Below, piece by piece: positions 15,184 through 29,097 of a DNA stretch of 64,000 nucleotides (positions are counted from its first letter, which is position 1; the number at the start of each line of letters is the position of its first letter). The stretch comes from Prosapia bicincta. Taxonomy: Eukaryota; Arthropoda; Insecta; Hemiptera; Cercopidae. The DNA is taken from NCBI GenBank assembly GCA_036971475.1, contig JBAIZL010000001.1:111807850-111871849 (forward strand). The letters run 5' to 3'. The notes beneath the pieces were generated by a model. That model was not told the DNA's origin. It did not search any database and saw only the letters and a list, made by a program, of their open reading frames with translations. Made by a program: the position numbers and the translations under genes.

Positions 15184-16360
15184 TGTAACACTCTTAAAAA
15201 TAAGGTGTTACATATAATTTCATTTATATATTTAATTTTTATTTAATAATTATATCGTCCCAATATAAAAGAAAATTTTTGTTTTCATGGATGCACATTG
15301 TGAAGCTTGCACAGATAGTAGCGCCCCTAGCGGGTAAAAATTTTAAATATCGTACGAGTGGTAACTTGGTGTAATTAACTGACATCACCTCATGTGACGT
15401 AAGCATGGTCTGATATCGCATGATCTGACGGACCAATCAAAAAATTCAAAATAATAACCGAGGGTTGGAAAATTCAGTTAGCGCGTCCTTGCAACGACCC
15501 CAGTTCTCCAAAAGTCTTTGAACGAGACGGACGTAAAGGCACTTTCGGACATAACCTAGAAATTTATAAGCTTCCAGTATTCGAAATTTAAGATGTCAAG
15601 GCCGGTGCCAAATTTTATTAACGCGACAAAAGAAGAAGTCAGAAGCGATTATTTATGTATTTCAAATGAGTAAAAGTTTATATAATTTGTGTGTAAGAGC
15701 GCTGATTCCAGGAACGATGTGCAGTGATTAGTGATTCCAAAAGCCATGGGCAATGTTTAATATGTGTTAAAGTGTTTTAAAAATAAGTAATGTATACGAG
15801 CAGGTACGTTTTAGATAATAATAATGAAAATGTATTTTAATGTTAACTAAGTTGAAGAATTTTTAATTGATAAACGGTTAACACATGAACGGTAAAAATT
15901 GTCCCTTGAATATTCATTTCTAAATATTTAATTGGAAATCTTAAGTTACTATCTTCTCGATATATATAAATTTTAAAGGTCAATAAGTAATTAAAAAGTA
16001 TGGAATAATTAGCAGTAATTAAATGTAAATTACTCGACACATTGGTGTCATTTGTTCTTTCGTAATTTGTCACTGATTAATAAATTGTTTGACTTTGTAT
16101 TTTAAAAATTTAAATTCTTATTTCACAAGTAAACTAGGACGTTACAAACTTTCAATTTTCATTTCATGTAACCTAGTTCTATCTTCCGAAGATATCAGAA
16201 GATCGTTTACAGAAAGACATTATTATGCCTGGCTGGAAACGGAGAACTAGATAGAGCCCTGGGTAAGTAAGGTAATTAATTTGTTAATTAGTAATTAACA
16301 CACATTTTTAATAAAGCCCTGATAAATACTTACCCCAGGAAAATAGGCTAAACTGTTACA
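15184..16360 (+). repeat. LTR 2
   Basis: Same length and TGTAACA...TGTTACA ends as LTR 1, exactly 3,746 bp further on. It is preceded by a purine-rich AAGAGAAAA stretch that could be the polypurine tract. Confidence 0.9.
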
Positions 16361-18929
16361 TATGCGCAACTCTGCTGGTTTTTGAAAAAATAATTAATTA
16401 AAATTAAAATGATAATTACTGCTAACGATTTCTAAAATTAATGGCATTCATGTGTTAATTAGGAATGATGTGCAGCCCACCTTAAGAATACTCGTCAGTG
16501 TGTAGTAAAGTTATTTTCAAAGAAATAAAATGTCTAGCGATTTAAAAATAAATAAGTTCGTAAAAGACGAGTTAATTTTTTAACTAGAAATTAGAAATGT
16601 AAAGGTTAGAACGGACAGTACAGTATATGTAATAAGAAAGATAGCCAAAGACAAAATTGTAAAGCCGATCCTGTTAATTTAAAGTATTGGATAGGATAAA
16701 TAAAGGTTTCTCAGAGAAATTCAAAGAAAATGTTTAAAAATCATGATAGGTTGAAACAAAAATTTGTGTTACCTACAATTAACGTTGAATTAAGTAGTCA
16801 AATAAATTGTAATGTTTTATTGGACACTGGAGGTTCAATAAATATAATAAAAGAAGTATTTGTTTTTAAAGACTGTCAAAATTAAAGTAAGTAAAAAAAA
16901 ATATATATTTTTTTTTTCATGTCAAGTAAAGTTTTTAATAGCAGAAAGTTTAGATTGTAAAATGTCAGACGACCTAAATGATAAAAAAAAGATGAAAAAT
17001 TTGAAAGAAGATTTAATAATAATGATTTGAATAAAGTCTTTTTTTATGTTGTGAACAATTAGCAGTATGTAATTCTTAAATTAAAGTATGGGATTTAATT
17101 TAAGAATAAAGTTAGGGGATTTTGAAAGAATGGGATTTGAAATTCAAAAAGGGTTAAGATGTACTGAAGATGTATAAGATAACAAAGATGTTATAAGACA
17201 ATGGTACAGGCTTAAAATTTTGCCAAAAGAGAGTAAGGGTTGTATAGACAAAAGTGTCGTGAAACAATGAACTCAGGGGCAAATATGGTAATTAGGTGGC
17301 TTACAAGAAGTGAGCAGGTTTATACAGCTAGATGAGAGGTTAGGATTGTTCACATAATATAAGACAAATTCAAAGATAATTTAAGTAAAAGATATTTCTT
17401 AAAACTCTTGTCATTTTAATTTTTAAAACAAAATGTAAAGTAGCATTAAAGAGTATAAAACGTTGTATGGTTAATAATTTAAATTCAAATGTAATTTTCA
17501 CAGTAAATTGGCTATAAAATATGAAGGTGTATATAAAATATTGTAAATTTTTTTAATCATGTGTCTGTATTGTTCCAACAAGGTAATAATTTCAATAATA
17601 TAGAAGAGCTCACATTAATCGATTAAAAATTGAAACAGAGACATTCTAAAAGGGGTAGATAATTTATTAGAAGAATAAAAGAGTATTAAAAGTTAATGTT
17701 GGAAGAAATTCAAGCTATTGTTTAATTTTTAAAAGGGGAATTGTTTAATACAGAAAATGGGAGGTGCCTTGATATGCAGTTTTGCAAAATCATGACGACA
17801 CATTTACATAATTGCGTGTCGAAAGGGCCCAATGGCATGCAATTACACACTACACGAGATAAACACGACAAAAATCTCAAAATACATAATACTACACGAA
17901 GAGACTAAAACACTTGACCAAATATTGTATATGGAGGTACAATCCTAGTTTCTGTTTAATTTAATTCGTATTTTATAAATGCAAGAGCTTAGTCGAAATT
18001 TAAAATCAAATGGTTATAGTAATGTTTGAATGAAATTATAAGAATAATGAATTGAAATAAAGTCCTTGTTGAGTCAACAACTAGCTGTATGGTTTTTAAA
18101 TCAAAGTATGGGATTTGATTTAAGAATAAGGTATTTGGATTCAAAATATGGGTTTTGAAATCCAGGGTTTTGTATAAGATGTACGAAGGTTGTAAAAATA
18201 ACAGAGAAGTTATAAAACAATGGTACAGTCTTATTTTGTAAATTGAGAGAGAATGTTTGAGAAAATACATGTAGCGTCATTTAAATGTGGTAATTTGTGG
18301 CTTACAGGGAGTAAGCAGTTTTGCTGATCCCAGAAAGTGGACTGTGATAAATAGAGCTAGTAGGTTATGTTCGTTAACACAAAAAGAGACAATTTCGAAG
18401 AAAATTTAATTAATAAATGATTTGAAGGAATTTTTTTAAATAAAGAAATAATTTGTTTGAAAATTAATAAGAAATTGAAAGAGTAAAGAATTTAAAAATT
18501 GAAAAGATACAGTATAAAATTTATATTCTTAAAGTTTATGAAACAAAATGTTTACAAGAAGTCAGTATTTAATAAAAGTAATTGAAGTGTGTAATATTTT
18601 AAAAAGTTTTGAAATGTGAAATGTATAGAATGTCTTTGCAATAGAACGTTGTCAAACCGGTAGTTTTTTAAAAGAGCCTATGTGTGAGAAAGCGGATATG
18701 CTTCCGTTGCAGTACCTTGTATAGCAAGGGGGAGGCAAGCATTCCATAGTGGAGACAATTAGTAAACAAAAACATCCGTTGCTGAAGATTGTTTATACTT
18801 TTTCTATAGTACGTATAAAAGTTTGTTCAATTGTAAAGGGGACTGCACACACACTCATGTATCAAATGTTGAAGTAGAAATAAGATGTAATGTCCAACAA
18901 AAATTTCTTTTCAGGTCGACAAGAGAAAA
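16361..18929 (+). pseudogene. Decayed LTR-retrotransposon internal region, copy 2
   Basis: Near-identical repeat of 12615-15183, including the broken gag start and the DTGG protease motif, with only a few substitutions (for example AGCTGT to AGCAGT near 17060). The same stops appear in both copies, so decay came before the tandem duplication. Confidence 0.85.
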
Positions 18930-20106
18930 TGTAACACTCTTAAAAATAAGGTGTTACATATAATTTCATTTATATATTTAATTTTTATTTAATAATTATA
19001 TCGTCCCAATATAAAAGAAAATTTTTGTTTTCATGGATGCACATTGTGAAGCTTGCACAGATAGTAGCGCCCCTAGCGGGTAAAAATTTTAAATATCGTA
19101 CGAGTGGTAACTTGGTGTAATTAACTGACATCACCTCATGTGACGTAAGCATGGTCTGATATCGCATGATCTGACGGACCAATCAAAAAATTCAAAATAA
19201 TAACCGAGGGTTGGAAAATTCAGTTAGCGCGTCCTTGCAACGACCCCAGTTCTCCAAAAGTCTTTGAACGAGACGGACGTAAAGGCACTTTCGGACATAA
19301 CCTAGAAATTTATAAGCTTCCAGTATTCGAAATTTAAGATGTCAAGGCCGGTGCCAAATTTTATTAACGCGACAAAAGAAGAAGTCAGAAGCGATTATTT
19401 ATGTATTTCAAATGAGTAAAAGTTTATATAATTTGTGTGTAAGAGCGCTGATTCCAGGAACGATGTGCAGTGATTAGTGATTCCAAAAGCCATGGGCAAT
19501 GTTTAATATGTGTTAAAGTGTTTTAAAAATAAGTAATGTATACGAGCAGGTACGTTTTAGATAATAATAATGAAAATGTATTTTAATGTTAACTAAGTTG
19601 AAGAATTTTTAATTGATAAACGGTTAACACATGAACGGTAAAAATTGTCCCTTGAATATTCATTTCTAAATATTTAATTGGAAATCTTAAGTTACTATCT
19701 TCTCGATATATATAAATTTTAAAGGTCAATAAGTAATTAAAAAGTATGGAATAATTAGCAGTAATTAAATGTAAATTACTCGACACATTGGTGTCATTTG
19801 TTCTTTCGTAATTTGTCACTGATTAATAAATTGTTTGACTTTGTATTTTAAAAATTTAAATTCTTATTTCACAAGTAAACTAGGACGTTACAAACTTTCA
19901 ATTTTCATTTCATGTAACCTAGTTCTATCTTCCGAAGATATCAGAAGATCGTTTACAGAAAGACATTATTATGCCTGGCTGGAAACGGAGAACTAGATAG
20001 AGCCCTGGGTAAGTAAGGTAATTAATTTGTTAATTAGTAATTAACACACATTTTTAATAAAGCCCTGATAAATACTTACCCCAGGAAAATAGGCTAAACT
20101 GTTACA
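18930..20106 (+). repeat. LTR 3
   Basis: Third full LTR with the same ends and length, apparently identical to LTR 2 apart from a rare substitution. Confidence 0.9.
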
Positions 20107-20332
20107 TATGCGCAACTCTGCTGGTTTTTGAAAAATTAATTAATTAAAATTAAAATGATAATTACTGCTAACGATTTCTAAAATTAATGGCATTCATGTG
20201 TTAATTAGGAATGATGTGCAGCCCACCTTAAGAATACTCGTCAGTGTGTAGTAAAGTTATTTTCAAAGAAATAAAATGTCTAGCGATTTAAAAATAAATA
20301 AGTTCGTAAAAGACGAGCTAATTTTTTAACTC
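20107..20332 (+). repeat. Truncated internal region, copy 3
   Basis: Follows LTR 3 and matches the first ~225 bp of the internal region, ending within the gag-like start. It then jumps directly into LTR sequence, marking a recombination or deletion junction. Confidence 0.8.
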
Positions 20333-21378
20333 TGTGAAGCTTGCACAGATAGTAGCGCCCCTAGCGGGTAAAAATTTTAAATATCGTACGAGTGGTAACT
20401 TGGTGTAATTAACTGACATCACCTCATGTGACGTAAGCATGGTCTGATATCGCATGATCTGACGGACCAATCATAAAATTCAAAATTATAACCGAGGGTG
20501 GGAAATTTCCGTTGGCGTGCCCTTGCAGGAACCCCAGTTCTCCAAAAGTCTTTGAACGAGACGGACGTAATGGCATTTTCGGACGTAACCTAGAAATTTA
20601 TAAGCTTCCAGTATTCAAAATTAAGGATGTCAAGGCCGGTACTAAATTTATTTAACTCAGCAAAAGAAGAAGTCAGAAGCGATTATTTATGTATTTCAAA
20701 TGAGTAAAAGTTAATACCATTTTTGTTTAAGTGCGCTTTTTGCAAGAGCAATGTGTCAAGTGTTTAGTGATTCCAAAATCCATGGGCAATGTTTAATATG
20801 TGTCAACGTGTTTTAAAAATAAGTAATGTGCACAAGCAGGTACGTTTTAGATAATAATAAAGAAAATGTATTTTAATGTTAACTAAGTTGAAGAATTTTT
20901 AATTGATAAACGGTTAACACATGAACGGTAGAAATTGTACCTTAAATATTCTTTTCTAAAAATTTAATTGGAAATCTTAAGTTACTATCTCATCGATATA
21001 AATATAATTTTAAAGGTTAATAAGTAATTAAAATGTATGGAATAACTAGCAGTAATTAAAAGTAAATTACTCGACACATTGGTGTCATTTGTTCTTTTGT
21101 AATTTGTCACTGATAAATAAATTGTATGACTTTGTATTTTAAAAATTTAAATTTTTATTTCACAAGTAACCTAGAACGTTACACATTTTATATCTTCATT
21201 TCCCAAGTAACCTAGTTCTACAGATCGTTTACAGAAAGACATTATTATGCCTGGCTGAAACGGAGAGCTAGGAGCCTCTGGTAAGTAAGGTTAATTAATT
21301 TGTTAATTAGTAATTAACACACATTTTTAATAAAGCCCTGATAAATACTTACCCCAGGAAAAAGGTTCAACTGTTACA
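20333..21378 (+). repeat. LTR 4, 5'-truncated and diverged
   Basis: Begins at TGTGAAGCTTGC, about 115 bp into the LTR, and ends in TGTTACA. It differs from LTRs 1-3 by many substitutions and small indels. It is therefore an older LTR or one from a related subfamily. Confidence 0.8.
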
Positions 21379-22281
21379 TATGGTATTTTTATTGAGGGCT
21401 GCAGAATTTACCTATAAAAACAACAACAGTATATCTCGTCTAGTGTTTTAAAAATGTATCAGTCTTTTAAACGACTAAATTTAAAGTCTCATTCTAAATT
21501 ATTATACAAAAGCAGTTGCATAACGTATAATTTATAACGTTTTACTTATTGCAATACTTGTCAATTGATTTAACAACTATTTACTTTTGGGTCAGATGTA
21601 GAGTTTAGTAAGTAAATATCAGTGCCACTATTTATATTCCTTTAAGGAAAGATGTAATAACACGTTTGGAAATTGCAATATTATTCATTTTCCTATTTTT
21701 AAAATACAGTTTCTTTACAAAGAATGTGTATATATTGAGTTATACTCTTCACGTTTTATTTTTAAATCGCTTTAAAAATAAATACATATATTGCTAATCC
21801 AAATGTCTACAACCCATACAGTTTAACACAGTCTTTGCGGTAAGGATAAAAACTCATAAATAGGTTCTCAGATAAACGATTAGTTTCACTGATTTGGTAA
21901 TAATTAAAACAAGTGAAAGTATTTACAGCAAAAGAAAATAATTTTACATTTATCACGTCTTGAACATCTATAGGTTATAAGTCAACAAAAGATATTACAC
22001 AAAAATATGGTTCATAATATGTTTACACTTGCAGGGATATAAGGTAAATATAAAACCGGGTAATTTGCGAGTCTAGTATAAATATTTTGTCATTTAGGGG
22101 GTTGGATTGAGTGGTAACCCTGCAGCGCTTGATCGTTCTAGATCCGAATATCAAGAGTCTTACTTCAGTTTTTCCAAATATATTGGTGTATATAGACGCA
22201 ATTTCTGCATAATATCGAGAATTATGTCAATCTACAACGAAAACCCAACAAGGCCTGATGATGGAAATGAACCAATTTCCG

Positions 22282-22282
<1 letters not shown>

Positions 22283-22369
<87 letters not shown>

Positions 22370-22372
22370 ATA
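22283..22372. repeat. (CA)n-(TA)n microsatellite
   Basis: CA run to 22314, then TA run. Confidence 0.95.
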
Positions 22373-23756
22373 CACGACTCCACAATCAACTGCCGTTTTT
22401 TAGTACTAGTAAAATTCCCAGGTTTTTAATACTTGTATCAATCATTAATTTAATAACCATTTCTTTGAAAACAAATTAGCAACAATAGGTCATATATTTA
22501 GACCTTTTTTGTATTAGCAATATTAATACAAAATAATAAATTAATAATTAGTTACTAAAGAAATCTAATTTACCTTGGTGCTATGTTATTGTCAATATAA
22601 ATAAATCTAGCAATTATTTATTTTTACTTATAACTAGAAAATAAAGTAATTTAGCATATATTACATCTAAAGAAAAAGTTATTTGTAGTATAGAGGTTTC
22701 ATTTATTTAAATAGTATAAAACAATGTTTAATGAGTGATCTCGAACACTACAGGGGAAACTTGTAACACTGTCGAAACATGTTTGTTAACAGAAACGTAC
22801 ACGGATACGAATAATAAGTTGTATACACTGTTATAACATGGTTTATAAATGCTTTATATCTCAATGTTACAACCATGTAATATATATTTAAAAAGAAGGA
22901 ACAAATAATGAGTAATTCTTTATTTAATGAGCCGAGCCATATTTCATTTTATGCTTAGACAGGACTATTCTTTTAAATTTAAACATTTACATCTTTCGTG
23001 CTGAACCGAATGTAAATACGTGACCAAGAACTAATAAAGCTAATTGAAGTGGAATATGCAAATCAGGTAGATTTAATGAACACTCGATGAATTTAAAACA
23101 TAAATTTGTTTTATTCAAAAGGTATTTGCCATTTTTTTTTCAGTTGAAGAAATATATTTTGAGCGTTTAATTGAATATATAATTAAAATGTACAAAAATT
23201 GTTTAAATTTCGGTTTTTGACTTACCTCCTGGCCAGTTTTTTAAAATTATAAATGATATTATTTTCCTAAAATATTACCAAGAAATTATAATATTTGTAT
23301 CCTTACCGTATCTTAAAGAATAAATATTTATTTGTAATTATTAATATACTCATCTTCAATTCTGTTAGGAATATTACTATATATTTGAGTACTTTTGTCT
23401 GCAAAACATTACAATATTTTCAGTTAATTATAGTATATAAAGACGAACTCATAGTCTGGGCGAACAGTTCAATTTAGTTTTTGAAAATGGAGTTATTCCG
23501 AAATGCGTCAGCAGAGGAAAATATGGTAACGTTAGTAAAGGTTAAAAAAAACTTTGAAAAAATTTATATTTGTTTATTTACTTCCCAATGATATTATTTT
23601 TAAAATTTTCTATGAGAATATTTTTTATTATTTGTTTCTATGACACAGACCTTGCTATCCAATTTCAAAGTGTAACCTGTCTGTTGATAACGAAATCCAA
23701 TTTCTATACACAATTTTTAGGTTCAATTCTTATTTACATATTCTAAAGGCACTGAG

Positions 23757-23759
<3 letters not shown>

Positions 23760-23792
<33 letters not shown>

Positions 23793-23802
23793 TCTCTCTC
23801 TT
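23760..23802. repeat. (CT)n microsatellite
   Basis: CT run with one CCC interruption. Confidence 0.95.
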
Positions 23803-25767
23803 TCATGGCGTTGGTAAGTACTATTTCTGATCGAATTTGAATCATTAACCTTGTTGGTCAACAAGTTCAAAATGCCCAGCTTCTTCTGATGGTTTCCGTG
23901 ATTTTAATTTTTATTTAGTTAAACAGAAAATTAATAAAAAATAAATTTAAAAAACTACATCTTTCAATTATTTAGTGTTTTACTAAACTTCAAAATGTAG
24001 CTTGGAATAATATCCCAATATGTATTACATTAAATCTATAGAAGTGTACATCTTTATTTCATGCTAGTAACAAACGTGTATCGGGCAATAAAACTATAGC
24101 TTCTGATTTTTAGAGCTACAACAAATTCATATTTGTTATAGAAAATAATTGTTCTTGATATCAGTCTATTATAAGAGATATGTTTATCTATCTTTTTATA
24201 GTTTTCTGCGTTTGCTCCTACTGGTACTAATATTGTTCGTAATGAAATTAACCAACTTAAAAGAAAGTGTCATTTATTATTCAGTAAATTGCAGTCTTTG
24301 ACGTAACCAGTCATGAAGTAAGTGTAGTTAACAATGTTAGAAGTAGTAATTTCATTGATACGTTTTAAAATTAGAAGAGAGGTTGTAAAATCCACTTTAT
24401 CTTCCTTAATATGTTATTCACAATGTATGTATAATGTTTGTAAATATTGTTCATTATTTTTACAAAAATATGTGACTCAATTTGTATTCAATTAATTCAC
24501 AATACCATACTGACAGCAAAAGCAATCCGGAAGGCCGGTTCTTGGAAACGTTAAAGTTATTTATCCTCATTTATCAGACGATATTAATTCAAGTTTTAAA
24601 TTTAATAGTCTAGAGGTCAAAAAACAAATTTGATTAAAATATAACGGACCAGAATATGTGACAATATATAAGAACTAGATTTTTGACATAGCAATACTAA
24701 GACTTTGAAAGATTATTCAACACTTTTGCAGAATTTGCGAGAGCATTTAGAAATCCTTCATATAATCATTTTTAGTATAATCATTTTATAATAGAAGATT
24801 ATTTCCAACATATATTTCCTTCAGATATAAGCTCTGTATTATTCTTTGCCTACTATTAATTTTTAAACTCGTTTGGTAAAGCAACAGAAGTATTGCATTG
24901 TTTACATATACCTTTATTGTTTCCGTGGTAAATAAACTCCTTTACTTTTCTTTCAAGAGATTTCACTTATAATTTTGAAAGAAGCTGTTTTAAAAAGAGA
25001 ATAAGTATTTGAAAACGATTATTTTTTGTGGTAGAAACTTATCTTTTTAAGACGACCTTTTTTTTGGACGGAACTCATATTTTTACGGCGACTCTCTGCG
25101 GTTATTTTTTGTTGTAGTCACAAATACCTATAGGTATTCTCCTAGCTAGTATAGGCTTTTCAATATTTATTTGCTATTTTATTTTTAAGTTTAGTTTTGT
25201 CTCTGCCTTAATGGTACTTTTTTGCCAGTAGCTTCAACATGCAGTATTAGGTGAAAGGCATAAATAGTGTAATTAGTTTTTAAGGATAACTATTACAGAT
25301 ATTCTATTTTACAAATATAAGAGTAGAAGCTATAAATATATATTATTTAGAGTTATATTTATTATAAGAGTAGAAATATAAATATATATTTGGACCAATC
25401 TTCATTCATTGAATCAGTTCCTAAATGGTTTGAACTCGATGCTTTGGTTCTTGCTTTATGCATTTACTTCTACAGAATATTCTTTCTAATTTCTCAGTAG
25501 GTCTTTACTGATTTCTCTGATGTCGCCTTTATTGACTTTCATAGCTGCGTAGTTAAAAACAAGAGTATTATTTCCTTCTCAAAGGCATAATTTTCTATCC
25601 TCGGTTTCTTTCAGGAGTGTGAAGCTATTTCAGTACCAAACTGAAGAAGAACACTTCTGAAACGATTCTGTTTGGTTCAATGAATAGATTTTTCAACTCG
25701 TTGTTTACTTTTTTTTTACATAAATAAAACCTCTAAACCACAAATAATTTTTATTTTAAACCTTATG

Positions 25768-25799
25768 TACATTTTAATTGCCCAGCAATCATCTTCAGA
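25768..25799 (-). ncRNA. Hammerhead-like Penelope tail motif
   Basis: On the minus strand CTGAAGAT (25791-25798) is followed by stem GATTGC/GCAATT and then AAAATGTAC. This matches the Penelope tail layout CTGANGAT-stem-GAAAC, but the GAAA strand is degraded. It lies downstream of the GIY-YIG ORF at 26041-26490 in the same orientation, as expected for the 3' end of that element. Confidence 0.5.
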
Positions 25800-26040
25800 T
25801 GTATTTAAAAAATACAACTAACTTAAACCAACATAATACAACAAATATATAGGCATAAACCGGTAACAAATTTGCCACTCCCCTTATTTTATAAAACTAG
25901 TCCGACCAATCACGTTGTAGTAAATTCCCCCTCTGCAACTTTGTCCGGTTTTTCAACTCCCGTGGTGAAGAGTTACCGTTACAACTATTTCAATTTTACT
26001 ACAAAACAATAATATTATTTAATAACAAAAAAGGTTATAA

Positions 26041-26490
26041 CTATCTCCTAATTAATGAATATAACTGAGATTTAGGGATAGGCCCTTTATCACAATTTAA
26101 TAAATTATTTTCCTCATATTTGTGAATGTACAAACTTTCAAAACTATTCAATATTCCTTTTGAATTAACATTTTTTAATAATTTCAGATCATTTAATTCT
26201 AAAGGGTGTTTAGTGTTTAGAATATGTTCTGCAACACTAGATTTTTCAGGTATTTGAAATTTTATATGACTAGTATGTTCATTAAATCTGGTTAATATTT
26301 TTCTTTTTGTTTGGCCAATATAAATTTCACTACATGAATTACAATTTATTTTATAAATCCCAGATTTATCTATCATCTTTATTTTATGTTTTGGGTTACC
26401 TAATAAATTTTTTAGGCTATTTAAGCTTTTGTGAGCTACTTTTAAATTTACCTGTTTAAAAACGTTTTCTAAACCTTTTGTTAAATCCAT
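26041..26490 (-). pseudogene. Penelope-like element, GIY-YIG endonuclease end
   Basis: This 149-codon open frame is the C-terminal part of a Penelope-like retroelement polyprotein. Residues about 44-75 hold the GIY-YIG nuclease start: GIYKINCNSCSEIYIGQTKR, then R..EH. The linker before it (VFKQVNLKVAHKSLNSLKN) and the upstream ISLPYDMD just before the ATG match the connector between reverse transcriptase and endonuclease in this family. Upstream coding (to about 27120) continues only through frameshifts. The protein product is therefore a fragment of a dead element, not a free-standing gene. In the family the endonuclease nicks target DNA for insertion. Confidence 0.85.
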
Positions 26491-27120
26491 ATCGTATGGT
26501 AGGCTAATGAATTTGATTTTTAATATTTTCTTTTTGTGTTATTAAGATAGTAGAATCGTTTCTAAACTTTTTAATTTATATTTTCTCAATGTTTTCTCTA
26601 TTATTTTAGGATCATATCCATTGAATTTAGCGATTTCTTTAATTTTTCCAACTCACATTTAAATCTATTTTTATGCAATGAAATTGTAATTAATCTATTA
26701 ACCATAGTATTAAAAACTGCTAATTTATGAGATTTACAAAGCTTAGAATCTACCGGGATATCATTATTTGTGCGTTTTCTATATATATCAAATTCAATTT
26801 TATTATTATTTCTAAAACATAATACATCAAGAAACGGTAAACATTTATTATGCTCTATTTCAAAAGTAAATTTAATGTTTCCTTGTTCATTGTTACTTAA
26901 TGATAAAAAAATGTTCTACGTTAAACTCTTTAGTATTAAAAATTGCGAAAACATCATCTACATGTCTAATCCATACTGTAGGAAAATACGGGAGTTTGTT
27001 TCTTAATTCCTTTTCAAAATTTTTCATAGAAAGTTCGGCTATGAAAGGTGATAAGCTATTATTAGCATAAGCGAATGTAGATAGATTATTGTTTAAAAGT
27101 GTTTTGTCATTTTAAAATAA
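26491..27120 (-). pseudogene. Penelope-like reverse transcriptase remnant
   Basis: Minus-strand translation, pieced from two frames, shows PLSP-like context (NNSLSPFIAELSMKNFEKEL), then HVDDVFAIF at about 26941-26964 (the catalytic x-x-DD box), then LPFLDV. These are palm-domain hallmarks of Penelope-like reverse transcriptase. A frameshift in a T7 run near 26905-26912 breaks the frame, and a second shift precedes the GIY-YIG part. The fingers and N-terminus are absent above ~27120. Together with 26041-26490 and the tail at 25768 this is one 5'-truncated copy, about 1.35 kb. Confidence 0.8.
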
Positions 27121-28783
27121 AAAGACTTTCAAAATTTTTTATTCTGATTGTTTTTGAAATAGTTGTTTTGACCAACATTTAAGAAATTATTAACAGAATA
27201 AAAGGCACGGGCACCGATGTGAAGAGGTCAAGATAAAACAAGAATTTCCTGTCTGCCGTTTTTCAAGATGACTATAAAAGGTGTTTCAGCAGAAACAGCG
27301 GAAGCAGCGGTGGGACAAATGTTTTAGTTGTAATGGTGAAGGGGATAATTAGCTCTTTTAAAATTTTAAAATAGAAAGCTTCTTAAACACATTTTTTTGC
27401 TACTCCCTTGAACACCTCTGAGTTACCTAAAGTAATTAGAAATGATTTAATGCTGTACCTATAACGGTGTCCGTGTATGAGCTTTTAACCATTCACAATA
27501 TGCCACCAAGAGGTATTTTATATTTAATGTTCTAATCTGAGAGTATCAATATATTACTATTCTGGAAACATTTTTTTTAATGGAATAAATTCTGAGAATT
27601 ATAATCGGTTTATTCTTGGAGCCTTCGCAATATGTGTTGCAACAATAACCAAGACTTATGAGTAGATTACACTTGTGTTCACGGAAACATATAAACCGCT
27701 TACTGGCTTTACGAATAAAATGCATAATTTCTGCAACAGTTCTTCATGAAGTTTCAATTCTGAGCCACTACATTTGCCAATACCGATTTAGTCAATGCGA
27801 TATATTACTGTTTAATTTCATTAGTTATTAACATAATTTGTATTCATCCTCTCAAGTTCAAAATACACTTTTTAAAATTGTAGTGAATGAAACATGATGT
27901 TAATAACTTTTCTTTTCAAATATTGATTGAATAATTAAATTTAATAAATTCATTTTTGTTTTAAATTGTAGTAAACTCTGCCACATAAGGAGCAAAGTAT
28001 GCAATTAACTAAATAATTTAAATTTGGCATACAAAATATTATTTCATAAGACGGCTGATTTTATATTATAAGTTATGCAATGAAACAGCTATTTTAAAAA
28101 GTAGGTTTTGTTACTTTATTTATAATAACTTTAATTATTTCATTAAAAGTAACTTGAATAATTGTTTTTGATGACTTAAGTAAGAAATGACTTGAAAACA
28201 TTTTTTATATTACCATATGTTTTTTTACGTAGCCCCATTATTTTTCAGTTTTAAAACCATTTATTGCCCCAACTGCCATAATTTCTTGCAAAAGGTAAAA
28301 TGTGAAGTACATGATTATTAAGCAACGACAAACACACCTCCATGCATACACACTTAAAAATATATAAAAACAATGCTCTAATACATAATGCCCAAAGCGG
28401 GTTTTTTTTAGGTAGTTGAATTACTTTCATGAATTTTTAAGTTAATTATTAACTTTTTAAAAACAAATTTTAAAGAAAAACACCAATAAAGTATCTCATA
28501 TTTGTCAGACTTCCTCCTACCAGTAAATGTTAATTGACTTGAAAGAAGTTGTTAACCGAAGAAATAATAAACACAAAAAGTAAAATAAAACTTACGAACA
28601 ATATTTATGTTTTAAAGTTTATTATTTTCATCTGGACCCTTGTTTATGGAAGCATTGAACACCATCAAAACATTCGTTCGGTTTGTATAACTTTAGTTTC
28701 AAAGATAACAAACTTTCTATCACAAAAGCAGTTACTGATATACTAAAATAATTTTAAGTTGTATAATAAATGTATCATGCTAC
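27121..28783. other. Intergenic, nothing recognised
   Basis: AT-rich, with no protein-like open frame. The 65-codon frame at 28549 has no motif. Confidence 0.55.
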
Positions 28784-28879
<96 letters not shown>

Positions 28880-28920
28880 ACAAACACACACATACACATG
28901 CACAAACACATGCGCGCGCG

Positions 28921-28960
<40 letters not shown>

Positions 28961-28965
28961 GGCAA
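28784..28965. repeat. (CA)n microsatellite with (CG)n core
   Basis: Interrupted CA run with a (GC)n block at about 28911-28929. Overlapping frames on both strands are repeat translations. Confidence 0.95.
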
Positions 28966-29078
28966 ACAACCCAAAACACAAAGATACAACCCAAAACACA
29001 CTCACATATACAGAAACACAATGGGGGCAAACGTTAATTACACTGCAACAGGTTTTCTTTAACATTTGGGAGGACGCA

Positions 29079-29097
29079 TGCGGAGTTTTTCTCCGCA
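29079..29097. other. GC-rich hairpin
   Basis: TGCGGAG, loop TTTTT, CTCCGCA. A perfect 7-bp stem in otherwise AT-rich DNA; function unknown. AGGAAACGGCCCAACC follows twice (29174 and 29307). Confidence 0.4.

Larger units (their letters stand above)
21379..25767. other. Intergenic with microsatellites
   Basis: No supported gene. Holds (CA)n-(TA)n at 22283-22372 and (CT)n at 23760-23802. Frames over these are repeat translations. Confidence 0.6.
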
